This document shows, piece after piece, positions 1 through 7,392 of a DNA stretch of 55,289 nucleotides. A program made the position numbers and the translations under genes. Position 1 is the stretch's first letter; each line of letters starts with the position of its first letter. The notes beneath the pieces were generated by a model that searched no databases, was not told the origin of the DNA, and saw only the letters and a program-made list of their open reading frames with translations. This stretch comes from Solimicrobium sp040544425 (GTDB lineage Bacteria > Pseudomonadota > Gammaproteobacteria > Burkholderiales > Burkholderiaceae_D): assembly GCA_040544425.1 (NCBI GenBank), contig JBEONO010000024.1, positions 1 through 55,289 on the forward strand. Direction: 5' to 3'.

Positions 1-46
1 CAATGATAGTGCTGCAACCAGTGTGAAAGTAGGTTATCGTCAGGCT
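1..46 (+). rRNA. rrf: 5S ribosomal RNA, 3' end only (partial)
   Basis: The window opens inside a 5S rRNA. The stretch GATAGTGCTGCAACC at 5-19, then GTGTGAAAGTAGGTTATCG and the closing GTCAGGCT at 39-46, match the 3' third of betaproteobacterial 5S rRNA (helix IV/V and the 3' strand of helix I). The 5' part lies outside the window. A strong terminator follows at once, as expected for the end of an rRNA operon. The exact 3' end is uncertain by one or two bases. Confidence 0.88.
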
Positions 47-54
47 GTTTTACT

Positions 55-90
55 AAAAAACCCCCGCCAGGAATCTGGTGGGGGTTTTTG
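55..90 (+). terminator. Rho-independent terminator of the upstream rRNA operon
   Basis: An A-run leads into a GC-rich stem: CCCCCGCCA at 61-69 pairs with TGGTGGGGG at 76-84 (one G-U pair) around a 6-base loop. It is followed by a TTTTT run. It sits about 10 bases after the 5S rRNA end and about 80 bases before aat, so it most likely ends the rRNA transcript. Confidence 0.9.
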
Positions 91-167
91 CTTTGGGGCC
101 GACCAAAAACTTTTTGATTCAACTAATACCTGCTACGCTTCGTTTTTAGATTTTATAAATTCGTCTG

Positions 168-911
168 ATGATTCCATGGCTTGATCCCGATACGCCTTTC
201 CCGGATGTTGATACTGCGCTTACTGAAAAAGAAGGCGCAGCAGGTCTGCTCGCCGCCGGTGCGGATCTCAGTCCGCATCGCTTATTGAATGCATATAAAA
301 AAGGAATCTTTCCTTGGTTTTCCGAGGGCCAGCCGATATTATGGTGGTCGACAGATCCGCGTATGGTTTTATTCACCGAACACTTCAAGGCTTCGAAGAG
401 TTTAAATAAAACAATCCGTAAATATCAAAATCGAACCGATGTTGCATTTAAATTCGATAGCGCCTTTGAATCTGTGATGCGCGCCTGCGCTGAGCCCAGA
501 TTTGATGCAGACGGGAACTTAAGCGGGACTTGGATATCAGAAGCTATGGTTAGCGCCTATACTCAGCTTCACCAGATGGGCTATGCCCATTCTTCAGAAT
601 TGTGGGTCAACGGCGAGTTAGTTGGTGGTGCCTATGGTGTGTGTATTGGCCGTATGTTTTACGGTGAATCGATGTTCTCACGGATTACTGATGGTTCAAA
701 AATGGCATTGACAAAATTACTGCAGTTTTTAAAGTCGCGTCAGGTTCACATGATCGACTGCCAACAAGAAACCAGGCATTTGGCCTCGCTCGGTGCCGCA
801 CCGATTTCGCGCAAAGAATTTATCAAATGGATTGGCAACGCAGTGCAACAGCCCGCAATTACCGATTGGAAAACTGCTTCATCAGGAGGTGACGATGACC
901 CAATTGAGTGA
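168..911 (+). CDS. aat: Leucyl/phenylalanyl-tRNA--protein transferase
   Basis: A cytoplasmic enzyme of the bacterial N-degron pathway. It transfers Leu or Phe from aminoacyl-tRNA to proteins with N-terminal Arg or Lys, marking them for ClpS/ClpAP. The 247-residue product has the usual family length and shows the conserved GIFPWF and WWSTDPR segments near residues 45-65 and the IDCQQ..HLASLGA region near residues 195-210. The last 17 bases overlap the start of bpt, so the two genes that tag different N-termini are translationally coupled. This aat-bpt pairing is common in betaproteobacteria. The ATG at 168 starts directly with the family-typical MIPWLDPDTPFP. Confidence 0.97.
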   Translation: MIPWLDPDTPFPDVDTALTEKEGAAGLLAAGADLSPHRLLNAYKKGIFPWFSEGQPILWWSTDPRMVLFTEHFKASKSLNKTIRKYQNRTDVAFKFDSAFESVMRACAEPRFDADGNLSGTWISEAMVSAYTQLHQMGYAHSSELWVNGELVGGAYGVCIGRMFYGESMFSRITDGSKMALTKLLQFLKSRQVHMIDCQQETRHLASLGAAPISRKEFIKWIGNAVQQPAITDWKTASSGGDDDPIE

Positions 912-1644
912 TTTGCCGTTCAACGAAATTCAATTTTATGCAACTGCACCATACTCTTGCAGTTATCTGGAGCACCGCCTGGCCCGTTCGCAAGTTGCGA
1001 CGCCACCCCAACTGATCAATACTGAAGTATATTCGCAACTCGTCAAAAGTGGTTTTCGTCGCAGCGGCGAATACACTTATCGTCCGTACTGCGATGAATG
1101 TCGGGCCTGCATTCCAGTACGGGTCAAGGTTGCCGAATTTGATCCGAATCGTAGTCAGCGACGGGCGGCGATACAACATGGCAATTTGATTGTCAGTTCG
1201 TCCGAACTCAGCTTCAGCCATGAACATTATGATTTGTATAAACGCTACCAACAATCGCGCCATTCAGGGGGCGGCATGGATCACGATAGCCGCGAACAAT
1301 ATGTTCAATTTTTGCTGCAAAGTCGCGTGGACACCAGGTTAATTGAATTTAGAGATTCCAACCACAAGCTGAAAATGGTCAGTCTGATTGATGTCCTCAA
1401 TGATGGCTATTCCTCCGTGTACACTTTTTACGAACCGGAGAAGTCAGCCTCATATGGTACTTATAACGTTGTCTGGCAAATCAAAGAGGCTCACAAACTT
1501 GGCTTGGCGTATTTGTACCTTGGCTATTGGATTAAAGAGAGTCGGAAAATGGCATACAAATCAAATTTTCATCCATTTGAAGCCTATATCAACGAAGAGT
1601 GGGTGACGGAAAATAACATTGAGAATTACATCAAACATTCATAA
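895..1644 (+). CDS. bpt: Aspartate/glutamate leucyltransferase (Bpt)
   Basis: It transfers Leu from Leu-tRNA to proteins with N-terminal Asp or Glu, complementing Aat in the N-degron pathway. The product is 249 residues from the ATG at 895, which has an AGGAGGTGACG ribosome-binding site just upstream. A longer in-frame start at 793 lies deep inside aat and is unlikely. Visible family features are the N-terminal Cys cluster (CDECRACIP near residues 65-73), the YLGYWI segment and the KMAYKSNFHP segment near the C-terminus. The gene overlaps the end of aat by 17 bases. Older databases call this family putative arginyl-tRNA transferase (Ate); the bacterial type is Bpt. Confidence 0.95.
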   Translation: MTQLSDLPFNEIQFYATAPYSCSYLEHRLARSQVATPPQLINTEVYSQLVKSGFRRSGEYTYRPYCDECRACIPVRVKVAEFDPNRSQRRAAIQHGNLIVSSSELSFSHEHYDLYKRYQQSRHSGGGMDHDSREQYVQFLLQSRVDTRLIEFRDSNHKLKMVSLIDVLNDGYSSVYTFYEPEKSASYGTYNVVWQIKEAHKLGLAYLYLGYWIKESRKMAYKSNFHPFEAYINEEWVTENNIENYIKHS

Positions 1645-1724
1645 ACCAGTCCTATACTGCAGTTCTAAACCAACTTTCACGACAAACCAAACCGAAAAAA
1701 ACCTGGCGACGACCAGGGTACAAC

Positions 1725-2765
1725 ATGCCTACTAAATTATTATATTCATTTGTCCGACCATTTCTATTTTCATTAGACGCTGAAACTGCACACAACCTGA
1801 CCATGCCACTGTTGCAGTATGGTGCGGCGCTTGGCATTGGTGCGATAGTCGCTAAACCGAAGCCTGATCCTCGCCGTGTCATGGGGATCGACTTCCCCAA
1901 TCCGGTAGGCTTGGCTGCCGGTCTGGACAAGGATGGTAAGTACATTGATGGGCTGGCAGCTTTGGGCTTTGGATCAATTGAAATTGGTACCGTGACCCCG
2001 CGTGCTCAGGCAGGTAATCCGAAGCCGCGTATGTTTCGCCTTCCTCAAGCCAATGCGATCATCAATCGTATGGGTTTTAATAACGGCGGTGTGGACGCGT
2101 TCGTGAGCAATGTTCAACGTTCGCAATTCTATCAAGACAAATTGGGTGTGCTGGGACTGAACATCGGCAAGAATGCCGACACGCCGATTGAGAAGGCAGC
2201 GGATGATTATTTGATTTGCCTTGAAAAGGTGTATCCCTATGCCAGCTATGTCACAGTAAATATTTCTTCGCCAAATACGAAAAACCTGCGCAAGTTGCAG
2301 GGTGCCAGCGAACTGGATGACTTGCTGTTCAAACTGAAAGACACGCAGCGCCGCTTGGCCGATCAGCACAAACGCTATGTGCCGCTCGCATTGAAGATCG
2401 CACCGGATATCGATGCTGAACAAATCAAATTGATTGCCGAAAATTTACTGCGTCATCAAATCGATGCGGTAATTGCGACCAACACCACCTTGAGCAGAGA
2501 CGCTGTGGCAAGCCTGAACCATGCCGATGAAGCTGGCGGCCTGTCGGGTGCGCCAGTTTTCGAACTGTCGAATAAAGTCATTCGCGGGCTGAAAGCAGAG
2601 TTAGGTAACGCTCTGCCTGTCATTGGTGTTGGGGGAATTTTATCTGGCGCAGATGCCAAAGCTAAAATTGCGGCTGGCGCAGATTTGATTCAAATTTATT
2701 CTGGCTTGATTTATGAGGGCCCGGCGTTGATTCTTGAGTGTGCGGAAGCACTGCGGCAGGGATAA
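1725..2765 (+). CDS. pyrD: Dihydroorotate dehydrogenase (quinone), class 2
   Basis: A membrane-associated FMN enzyme that oxidises dihydroorotate to orotate in pyrimidine synthesis and passes electrons to quinone. At 346 residues it has class-2 length, with the N-terminal helical extension (MPTKLLYSFVRPFLF) that docks into the membrane. It also has the GTVTPRAQAGNPKPRMFRL segment near residue 87, the NISSPNTKNLR active-site region near residue 180 (class 2 uses a Ser base), and the C-terminal FMN-phosphate site IGVGGI. It lies about 80 bases after bpt on the same strand, the common betaproteobacterial order aat-bpt-pyrD. It is convergent with nrdR, whose stop lies 1 base away. Confidence 0.97.
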   Translation: MPTKLLYSFVRPFLFSLDAETAHNLTMPLLQYGAALGIGAIVAKPKPDPRRVMGIDFPNPVGLAAGLDKDGKYIDGLAALGFGSIEIGTVTPRAQAGNPKPRMFRLPQANAIINRMGFNNGGVDAFVSNVQRSQFYQDKLGVLGLNIGKNADTPIEKAADDYLICLEKVYPYASYVTVNISSPNTKNLRKLQGASELDDLLFKLKDTQRRLADQHKRYVPLALKIAPDIDAEQIKLIAENLLRHQIDAVIATNTTLSRDAVASLNHADEAGGLSGAPVFELSNKVIRGLKAELGNALPVIGVGGILSGADAKAKIAAGADLIQIYSGLIYEGPALILECAEALRQG

Positions 2766-2766
2766 G

Positions 2767-3246
2767 TCAGGAACGTTTGGGCGCCTTTTTTCTGGCTGCC
2801 GGACTGAACTCTTCAATCATATCGCGGAATTCTGCGACATCCTCAAAACTTTTATATACCGAAGCAAACCGAATGTAAGCGATTTTATCGAGTCGCTTTA
2901 ATTCATGCATAACCAGTTCGCCGATTTGCACAGAATGTATTTCACGTTCACCGCTGGCCAGCAAACGTTCCTCGATATGTTCTATCGCGCTGTCAATCGC
3001 TGGTGCTGACACCGGACGTTTGCGTAATGCCAGCATCAAACTGGAACGTAGTTTGGCCGAGTCATAGTCGCAGCGACTGCCATTTTTCTTGACGATATAC
3101 GGCATCGCCAATTCAATACGTTCATAAGTTGTAAAACGTTTTTCACAATGATTGCAGCGACGTCGGCGTCGTATCGCGTCGCCCACTTCGGATACGCGCG
3201 TATCCAGAACCTGCGTATCATCGTTATGGCAAAAGGGACATTTCAT
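2767..3246 (-). CDS. nrdR: Transcriptional repressor NrdR
   Basis: An ATP/dATP-sensing repressor of ribonucleotide reductase genes. The 159-residue protein begins with the zinc ribbon MKCPFCHND..TQVLDTR and a second CNHC pair near residues 32-35, followed by an ATP-cone domain (about residues 49-139). The start is supported by AGGCAAGCAC upstream. The gene lies 53 bases downstream of glyA on the same strand, a conserved arrangement in betaproteobacteria, so it is probably co-transcribed from the ZTP-controlled glyA promoter. No ribonucleotide reductase genes are in the window, so its targets are elsewhere. Confidence 0.96.
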   Translation of the reverse strand: MKCPFCHNDDTQVLDTRVSEVGDAIRRRRRCNHCEKRFTTYERIELAMPYIVKKNGSRCDYDSAKLRSSLMLALRKRPVSAPAIDSAIEHIEERLLASGEREIHSVQIGELVMHELKRLDKIAYIRFASVYKSFEDVAEFRDMIEEFSPAARKKAPKRS

Positions 3247-3264
3247 GTGCTTGCCTGTTTAGTT

Positions 3265-3290
3265 GAGTGTTGGATTTGAGCCCAACACTC
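3265..3290. other. Intergenic hairpin between glyA and nrdR
   Basis: A 9-bp perfect inverted repeat (GAGTGTTGG at 3265-3273, CCAACACTC at 3282-3290) with an 8-base loop lies in the short glyA-nrdR gap. No U-tract follows on the minus strand, so it is not a classical terminator. It may act as an RNA-stability or processing element, or as a Rho-linked attenuator. Confidence 0.45.
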
Positions 3291-3299
3291 GGCTACTGC

Positions 3300-4547
3300 T
3301 TAAACTTCATAAACCGGATAGGCATCAGTCAGTTTTTTGACTTCTACCTTAACCCGTTCTATGGTTGCTGCATCATTGGGGTTATCCAACACATCTGCAA
3401 TCAAATGGCCGACTTTTGCAGCGTCCGCTTCTTTAAAGCCACGCGTCGTCATAGCCGGGCTGCCCAGGCGTATGCCTGAAGTGACCATTGGCTTTTCCGG
3501 ATCATTCGGAATGGAATTCTTGTTGCACGTCATGTGGGCAGAACCCAGAATTGCTTCAGCAGCTTTACCGGTAATTTTTTTCGATCTTAAGTCGACCAGC
3601 ATTACATGCGATTCAGTGCGTCCAGAGATAATGCGCAGCCCACGTTCAATCAGAGCCTTCGCCAATGCATCGGCGTTTTTGACGACTTGTTGTTGGTAGG
3701 CTTTGAACTCAGGTGTCAACGCTTCTTTAAAGGCGACAGCTTTACCGGCGATTACATGCATCAGCGGTCCACCTTGCAATCCAGGGAAAATCGCGGAGTT
3801 GATGATTTTTTCGTATTCCGCCTTCATCAAAATAATTCCTCCACGCGGGCCGCGCAATGATTTGTGCGTAGTCGAGGTTACGAAGTCAGCAAAAGGAACC
3901 GGGTTCGGATAAACGCCTGCTGCGATCAGACCAGCGTAATGAGCCATATCAACCATGAAATAGGCGCCGACTTCTTTGGCAACTTTTGCGAAACGTTCAA
4001 AATCAATGCGCAGCGAATAAGCTGAGGCGCCCGCGATGATCAGTTTTGGTTTGGTTTCACGCGCAAGTCGTTCCATGGCGTCGTAATCGATTTCTTCTTT
4101 GGCATTTAAGCCGTAGGACACAACATTAAACCATTTGCCCGACATATTCAGCGGCATACCGTGCGTCAGATGCCCACCTTCTGCCAGAGACATGCCCATG
4201 ATGGTGTCGCCAGGTTTCAGTACCGCGAAAAACACACCCTGATTGGCTTGTGAGCCAGAGTTGGGCTGCACGTTGGCTGCTTCGGCACCAAACAATTTTT
4301 TGAGGCGATCAATCGCAAGCTGCTCAACAACGTCGACATTCTCACAGCCGCCGTAGTAGCGTTTGCCCGGATAACCTTCGGCATACTTGTTGGTCAGTTG
4401 TGAGCCCTGCGCCTGCATCACGGCGGGCGAGGTGTAGTTTTCAGAAGCGATCAACTCGATGTGTTCCTGTTGACGTTTATTTTCATTCTGAACAGCGGCA
4501 AAAATTTCTGGGTCGATCTGGTCTAAAGTATGATTTTTGGTAAACAT
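3300..4547 (-). CDS. glyA: Serine hydroxymethyltransferase
   Basis: A cytoplasmic PLP enzyme that interconverts serine plus tetrahydrofolate with glycine plus 5,10-methylene-THF. It is the main source of one-carbon units for purine, thymidylate and methionine synthesis. The 415-residue product has family length, with the PLP-lysine motif TSTTHKSLRGPRGG near residues 225-238, the ENYTSPAV segment near residue 36 and KRYYGGCE near residue 62. The ATG at 4547 is preceded by AGGAAA. Upstream at about 4640-4776 is a ZTP riboswitch, fitting a gene needed when the folate one-carbon supply is low. nrdR follows 53 bases downstream. Confidence 0.98.
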   Translation of the reverse strand: MFTKNHTLDQIDPEIFAAVQNENKRQQEHIELIASENYTSPAVMQAQGSQLTNKYAEGYPGKRYYGGCENVDVVEQLAIDRLKKLFGAEAANVQPNSGSQANQGVFFAVLKPGDTIMGMSLAEGGHLTHGMPLNMSGKWFNVVSYGLNAKEEIDYDAMERLARETKPKLIIAGASAYSLRIDFERFAKVAKEVGAYFMVDMAHYAGLIAAGVYPNPVPFADFVTSTTHKSLRGPRGGIILMKAEYEKIINSAIFPGLQGGPLMHVIAGKAVAFKEALTPEFKAYQQQVVKNADALAKALIERGLRIISGRTESHVMLVDLRSKKITGKAAEAILGSAHMTCNKNSIPNDPEKPMVTSGIRLGSPAMTTRGFKEADAAKVGHLIADVLDNPNDAATIERVKVEVKKLTDAYPVYEV

Positions 4548-4639
4548 TGTATTTCCTAGCGATGAAGGAGAAGTCCGATATCGTTAATAGCTGCAAAGAT
4601 AATAAAAGGGAAAGGCAGGCAGGCATCAACAGTCTTACC

Positions 4640-4776
4640 ATGTAGGCTACCCAGGCGCACGGCTTTGAACTTAAGCGAGTTAACTAAGTCCAGACAAAAT
4701 CTCACACTTCCCGATGGAACTCCATCTTGCGCTACCCAGGTTGTGGGCAAACGGTTTCGCCAGTCGTGTGAGACGA
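4640..4776 (-). promoter_or_regulatory. ZTP (pfl-motif) riboswitch controlling glyA
   Basis: Read on the minus strand, the leader starts with UCUCACAC (4773-4766), which pairs over 8 bp with GUGUGAGA (4707-4700) to form P1. Inside are the conserved ACUGGCG, a GAUGG-AGUU-CCAUC hairpin (P2) and the following GGGA. A variable linker leads to the 3' element CCGUGCGCCUGGGUA (around 4662-4648), which carries the hallmark GCCUGGGYA. These are the conserved features of the pfl RNA, which binds ZTP/ZMP and turns on one-carbon genes such as glyA and purH. The 3' element ends about 97 bases before the glyA start. I see no clear terminator hairpin in that gap, so the expression platform is unresolved. 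Confidence 0.9.
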
Positions 4777-4788
4777 AATGGTTGGCAA

Positions 4789-4817
4789 ATTCTACGCGAT
4801 GAGCCCTGTTTGAGCAA
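4789..4817 (-). promoter_or_regulatory. Sigma-70 promoter of the glyA riboswitch leader
   Basis: On the minus strand TTGCTC (4817-4812) and TAGAAT (4794-4789) are separated by exactly 17 bases. The predicted start site (about 4782) falls just before P1 of the ZTP riboswitch, so the whole aptamer would be transcribed. Confidence 0.72.
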
Positions 4818-4835
4818 GTTTAAGTCAGGGTCAGA

Positions 4836-4864
4836 ATGCATGATCTGGCCAGAACTACTATACT
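4836..4864 (+). promoter_or_regulatory. Candidate promoter of ydfG
   Basis: A good -10 box TATACT at 4859-4864 lies 17 bases after a weak -35 (ATGCAT at 4836-4841), about 75 bases before ydfG. It is divergent from the glyA promoter. Support comes mainly from the -10 box and position. Confidence 0.35.
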
Positions 4865-4939
4865 GTCGCCTTCATTCCATTTTGCAGGTCACTTGGAATT
4901 TCCAAATCATAAATAGCTAAAGTTACAGGGGAGTCAGCG

Positions 4940-5692
4940 ATGATCGTGCTTATTACAGGGGCAAGTTCCGGTTTTGGTGAAGCAATGGCGCGAGTGTTTG
5001 TGCGCGGGGGACATCGCGTAATCGCAGCTGCACGTCGCACCGACAAGCTCAAAGCATTGGCAGATGAATTAGGTCACGCAGTGTTGGCAATCACCCTGGA
5101 CGTGACAAAAACAGAAACTATCCCTGGCGTTCTGAACAGCTTGCCTGACGACTGGAAGAACATTGACGTTCTGATCAACAATGCCGGTCTTGCTTTGGGT
5201 GTTGCGCCCGCCCAGCAGGCGTCGCTGGAAGACTGGGACACCATGATGGCAACCAATAATCGCGGCCTGGTGCATATGACTCATGCGGTCTTACCCGGCA
5301 TGATCGCTCGGGCCAGCGGTTTGATTATTAATCTGGGTTCGATCGCCGGTCATTACGCTTACCCGGGCGGCAATGTGTACGGGGCGACTAAGGCATTTGT
5401 TGATCATTTCACCTTGAATCTGCGCGCCGATTTGGCCGGTACCGGCGTCAGATCTACCAATATTGCACCGGGCCTATGTGGTGGAACAGAATTTTCGCAA
5501 GTGCGCTACAAGTGGGATGAGACTGCGGCTGCCAAAGTGTATCAAGGGACCCAGCCGCTTACAGCCGAAGATATTGCGGAAACGGCGTATTGGATCGCGA
5601 CTTTGTCCAAGCATATCAATATCAATGAGATTGAATTGATGCCGGTTTGCCAGAGCTTTGGTGGTTTTGCAATTGACCGCGGAACCAAGTGA
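4940..5692 (+). CDS. ydfG: NADP-dependent 3-hydroxy acid dehydrogenase, SDR family (YdfG-like)
   Basis: A classical short-chain dehydrogenase of 250 residues, close in character to E. coli YdfG. That enzyme oxidises L-allo-threonine, serine and 3-hydroxypropionate-type substrates and reduces malonic semialdehyde. Visible are the nucleotide-binding TGASSGFG at residues 6-13, NNAGLALG near residues 82-89, and the catalytic Ser (GSIAG) and YGATK (Tyr, Lys) near residues 135-155. ARRTDK after the second strand supports NADP preference. The C-terminal INEIELMPVCQSFGG matches this subfamily. The ATG is preceded by GGGGAG. It is transcribed alone, divergently from glyA. The true substrate cannot be read from sequence. 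Confidence 0.88.
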   Translation: MIVLITGASSGFGEAMARVFVRGGHRVIAAARRTDKLKALADELGHAVLAITLDVTKTETIPGVLNSLPDDWKNIDVLINNAGLALGVAPAQQASLEDWDTMMATNNRGLVHMTHAVLPGMIARASGLIINLGSIAGHYAYPGGNVYGATKAFVDHFTLNLRADLAGTGVRSTNIAPGLCGGTEFSQVRYKWDETAAAKVYQGTQPLTAEDIAETAYWIATLSKHININEIELMPVCQSFGGFAIDRGTK

Positions 5693-5834
5693 TTGGCGGA
5701 CAAAAGCTGCTTAATTAGGGTTAAACAGGCCCTATCTGGCCGGTTTTCGTGGCAAAACCAGCCATTAAATCAGATGTTTGGATGGTAAGAAATAAGCTAA
5801 AATGCCCAACTCTTGCTAATACAAAAAGGCACAA

Positions 5835-6269
5835 GTGAGTCAAGACTCGATCTTTCGCTGGACACTGCGGATTTATTACGAAGACACCGATGCGGGCGGC
5901 ATTGTTTATTACGCCAATTACCTTAAATTCTTCGAGCGCGCCCGGACCGAATGGTTGCGTCAGGTCGGAATCAATCAAACTGAGATGGCCTTGCAATATC
6001 AGGCTATGTTCGTGGTCAAGTCAACCACGATTGACTACCATTTACCAGCGCAACTGGACGACGAATTGGTGATCACGACCGTCGTTGAAAAAATGGGGCG
6101 AGCCTCGCTGGTGTTTGTTCAGGAGGCCTGGCGCAAAGATCAATGTTTGGTAAGCGCACGTTTTAAGGTTGGCTGCGTTGATGCACAAACTGTCAGACCC
6201 TGCGCTATTCCCATGAGTGTTGTGAAAGCGGTCCAGTCGCAGGCACTTCCCTTACTTTTAAATTACTAA
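5835..6269 (+). CDS. ybgC: Tol-Pal system-associated acyl-CoA thioesterase YbgC
   Basis: A cytoplasmic hotdog-fold thioesterase of 144 residues. The 4-hydroxybenzoyl-CoA thioesterase-type motif YYEDTDAGGIVYYANYLKFFERAR sits near residues 14-37 and contains the catalytic Asp. It is the usual first gene of the tol-pal operon and has been linked to phospholipid metabolism. The likely start is the GTG at 5835, preceded by AAAAGG. tolQ starts 19 bases downstream, so this gene begins the long operon that ends with cpoB. Confidence 0.94.
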   Translation: MSQDSIFRWTLRIYYEDTDAGGIVYYANYLKFFERARTEWLRQVGINQTEMALQYQAMFVVKSTTIDYHLPAQLDDELVITTVVEKMGRASLVFVQEAWRKDQCLVSARFKVGCVDAQTVRPCAIPMSVVKAVQSQALPLLLNY

Positions 6270-6288
6270 TTGAAATAAGCTCCCTAAA

Positions 6289-6972
6289 ATGATGACAGTA
6301 ACTGAAGACCTCTCTCTGATTACCCTTGTTACCAATGCCTCCATCATCGTGCAGATCGTGATGGTTTTGCTGCTGGCCGTGTCGCTGATGAGTTGGAATT
6401 ACATTTTTCGCAAACGTTTCGCGATCAGTAAGGCGCGTACCCAAACTGAAGAATTCGAGCGCGAATTTTGGTCCGGTGGCAGTTTGACCGAATTGTACAA
6501 GAGCCTTGATCAACGCAGCAAAAGAAGCGGTGCTCTGGAACGCATCTTTGGCGCGGGCATGAAGGAATTTCATAAAAGTCGCGCAAGTGGGCAGAGTGGC
6601 GATTCTGCCAGCCTGCTTGATGGCGCGCGGCGCGCCATGCGGGCGGCCTATCAGCGTGAGATGGACGCGTTGGATTCGCATCTGTCATTCCTCGCCTCAG
6701 TTGGTTCGGTTTCACCGTATGTTGGTTTGTTTGGCACCGTATGGGGTGTGATGAATGCGTTCCGCGGCTTGGCAAATGTTCAGCAGGCGACCTTGGCTGC
6801 GGTAGCGCCTGGCATTGCCGAAGCGCTGGTTGCAACCGCGATCGGTTTGTTTGCGGCCATTCCGGCCCTGATCGCGTACAACTCCTGCACTCATGATATT
6901 GACCGTCTCGCGGTACGATTTGAAACATTTGTGGAAGAATTTTCCAATATTTTGCAACGCCAGGGAAGATAA
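6289..6972 (+). CDS. tolQ: Tol-Pal system protein TolQ
   Basis: An inner-membrane proton-channel subunit (MotA/TolQ/ExbB family). With TolR it uses the proton motive force to energise TolA during outer-membrane constriction. The 227 residues show a first membrane helix near residues 15-38 and two later ones in the conserved block GSVSPYVGLFGTVWGVMNAF (from about residue 143) and in TLAAVAPGIAEALVATAIG (from about 168). The next gene, tolR, starts on the base after the stop codon. No oddities. Confidence 0.97.
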   Translation: MMTVTEDLSLITLVTNASIIVQIVMVLLLAVSLMSWNYIFRKRFAISKARTQTEEFEREFWSGGSLTELYKSLDQRSKRSGALERIFGAGMKEFHKSRASGQSGDSASLLDGARRAMRAAYQREMDALDSHLSFLASVGSVSPYVGLFGTVWGVMNAFRGLANVQQATLAAVAPGIAEALVATAIGLFAAIPALIAYNSCTHDIDRLAVRFETFVEEFSNILQRQGR

Positions 6973-7392
6973 ATGGCAGTCAGCATGCGCAGCGGGCGCA
7001 CCCGCAAGTTAAAGGCCGAAATCAACGTTGTGCCATATATCGACGTGATGCTGGTATTGGTGGTGATTTTGATGGTTGCCGCGCCGATGACCAACCCGAG
7101 TGTCGTTAATTTACCGAACGCCGGACCTTCCAAGCAAGCGCCGACGGATTATCTGGAATTGACTATAAAAGCAGATGGCAGCATTAGCGTGGGAAAGCAC
7201 AGCAAAGGAAAGGCCGAAAAAAGTGCCGGTCGTGCTGATTTACTCGAACGCCTGCAGCAACTCCACGAGTCTGAACCCGACATGCCTTTGCTGATCGCGG
7301 CTGATAAAGACATCAAATACGATGAAGTCGTCCAAATGATCGCCGGTGCGAAAAAGCTGGGTATCGCGCGCGTTGGTCTAGCGACGAAATGA
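6973..7392 (+). CDS. tolR: Tol-Pal system protein TolR
   Basis: An ExbD/TolR-family protein of 139 residues with one N-terminal membrane helix. The proton-conducting Asp is visible at residue 24 in NVVPYIDVMLVLVVILMV, followed by a periplasmic domain with the C-terminal VGLATK end. It directly abuts tolQ. Its stop codon overlaps the start of tamA (ATGA), so TolR synthesis is coupled to TamA rather than to TolA as in most tol-pal operons. Confidence 0.97.
   Translation: MAVSMRSGRTRKLKAEINVVPYIDVMLVLVVILMVAAPMTNPSVVNLPNAGPSKQAPTDYLELTIKADGSISVGKHSKGKAEKSAGRADLLERLQQLHESEPDMPLLIAADKDIKYDEVVQMIAGAKKLGIARVGLATK

Noticed and set aside
793..894. An upstream extension of bpt to 793
   Set aside because: It would run through the conserved 3' end of aat in another frame, whereas the ATG at 895 has a strong ribosome-binding site and the family N-terminus.
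4548..4795. A glycine riboswitch before glyA
   Set aside because: The conserved glycine aptamer segments are absent, while all ZTP (pfl) elements are present.
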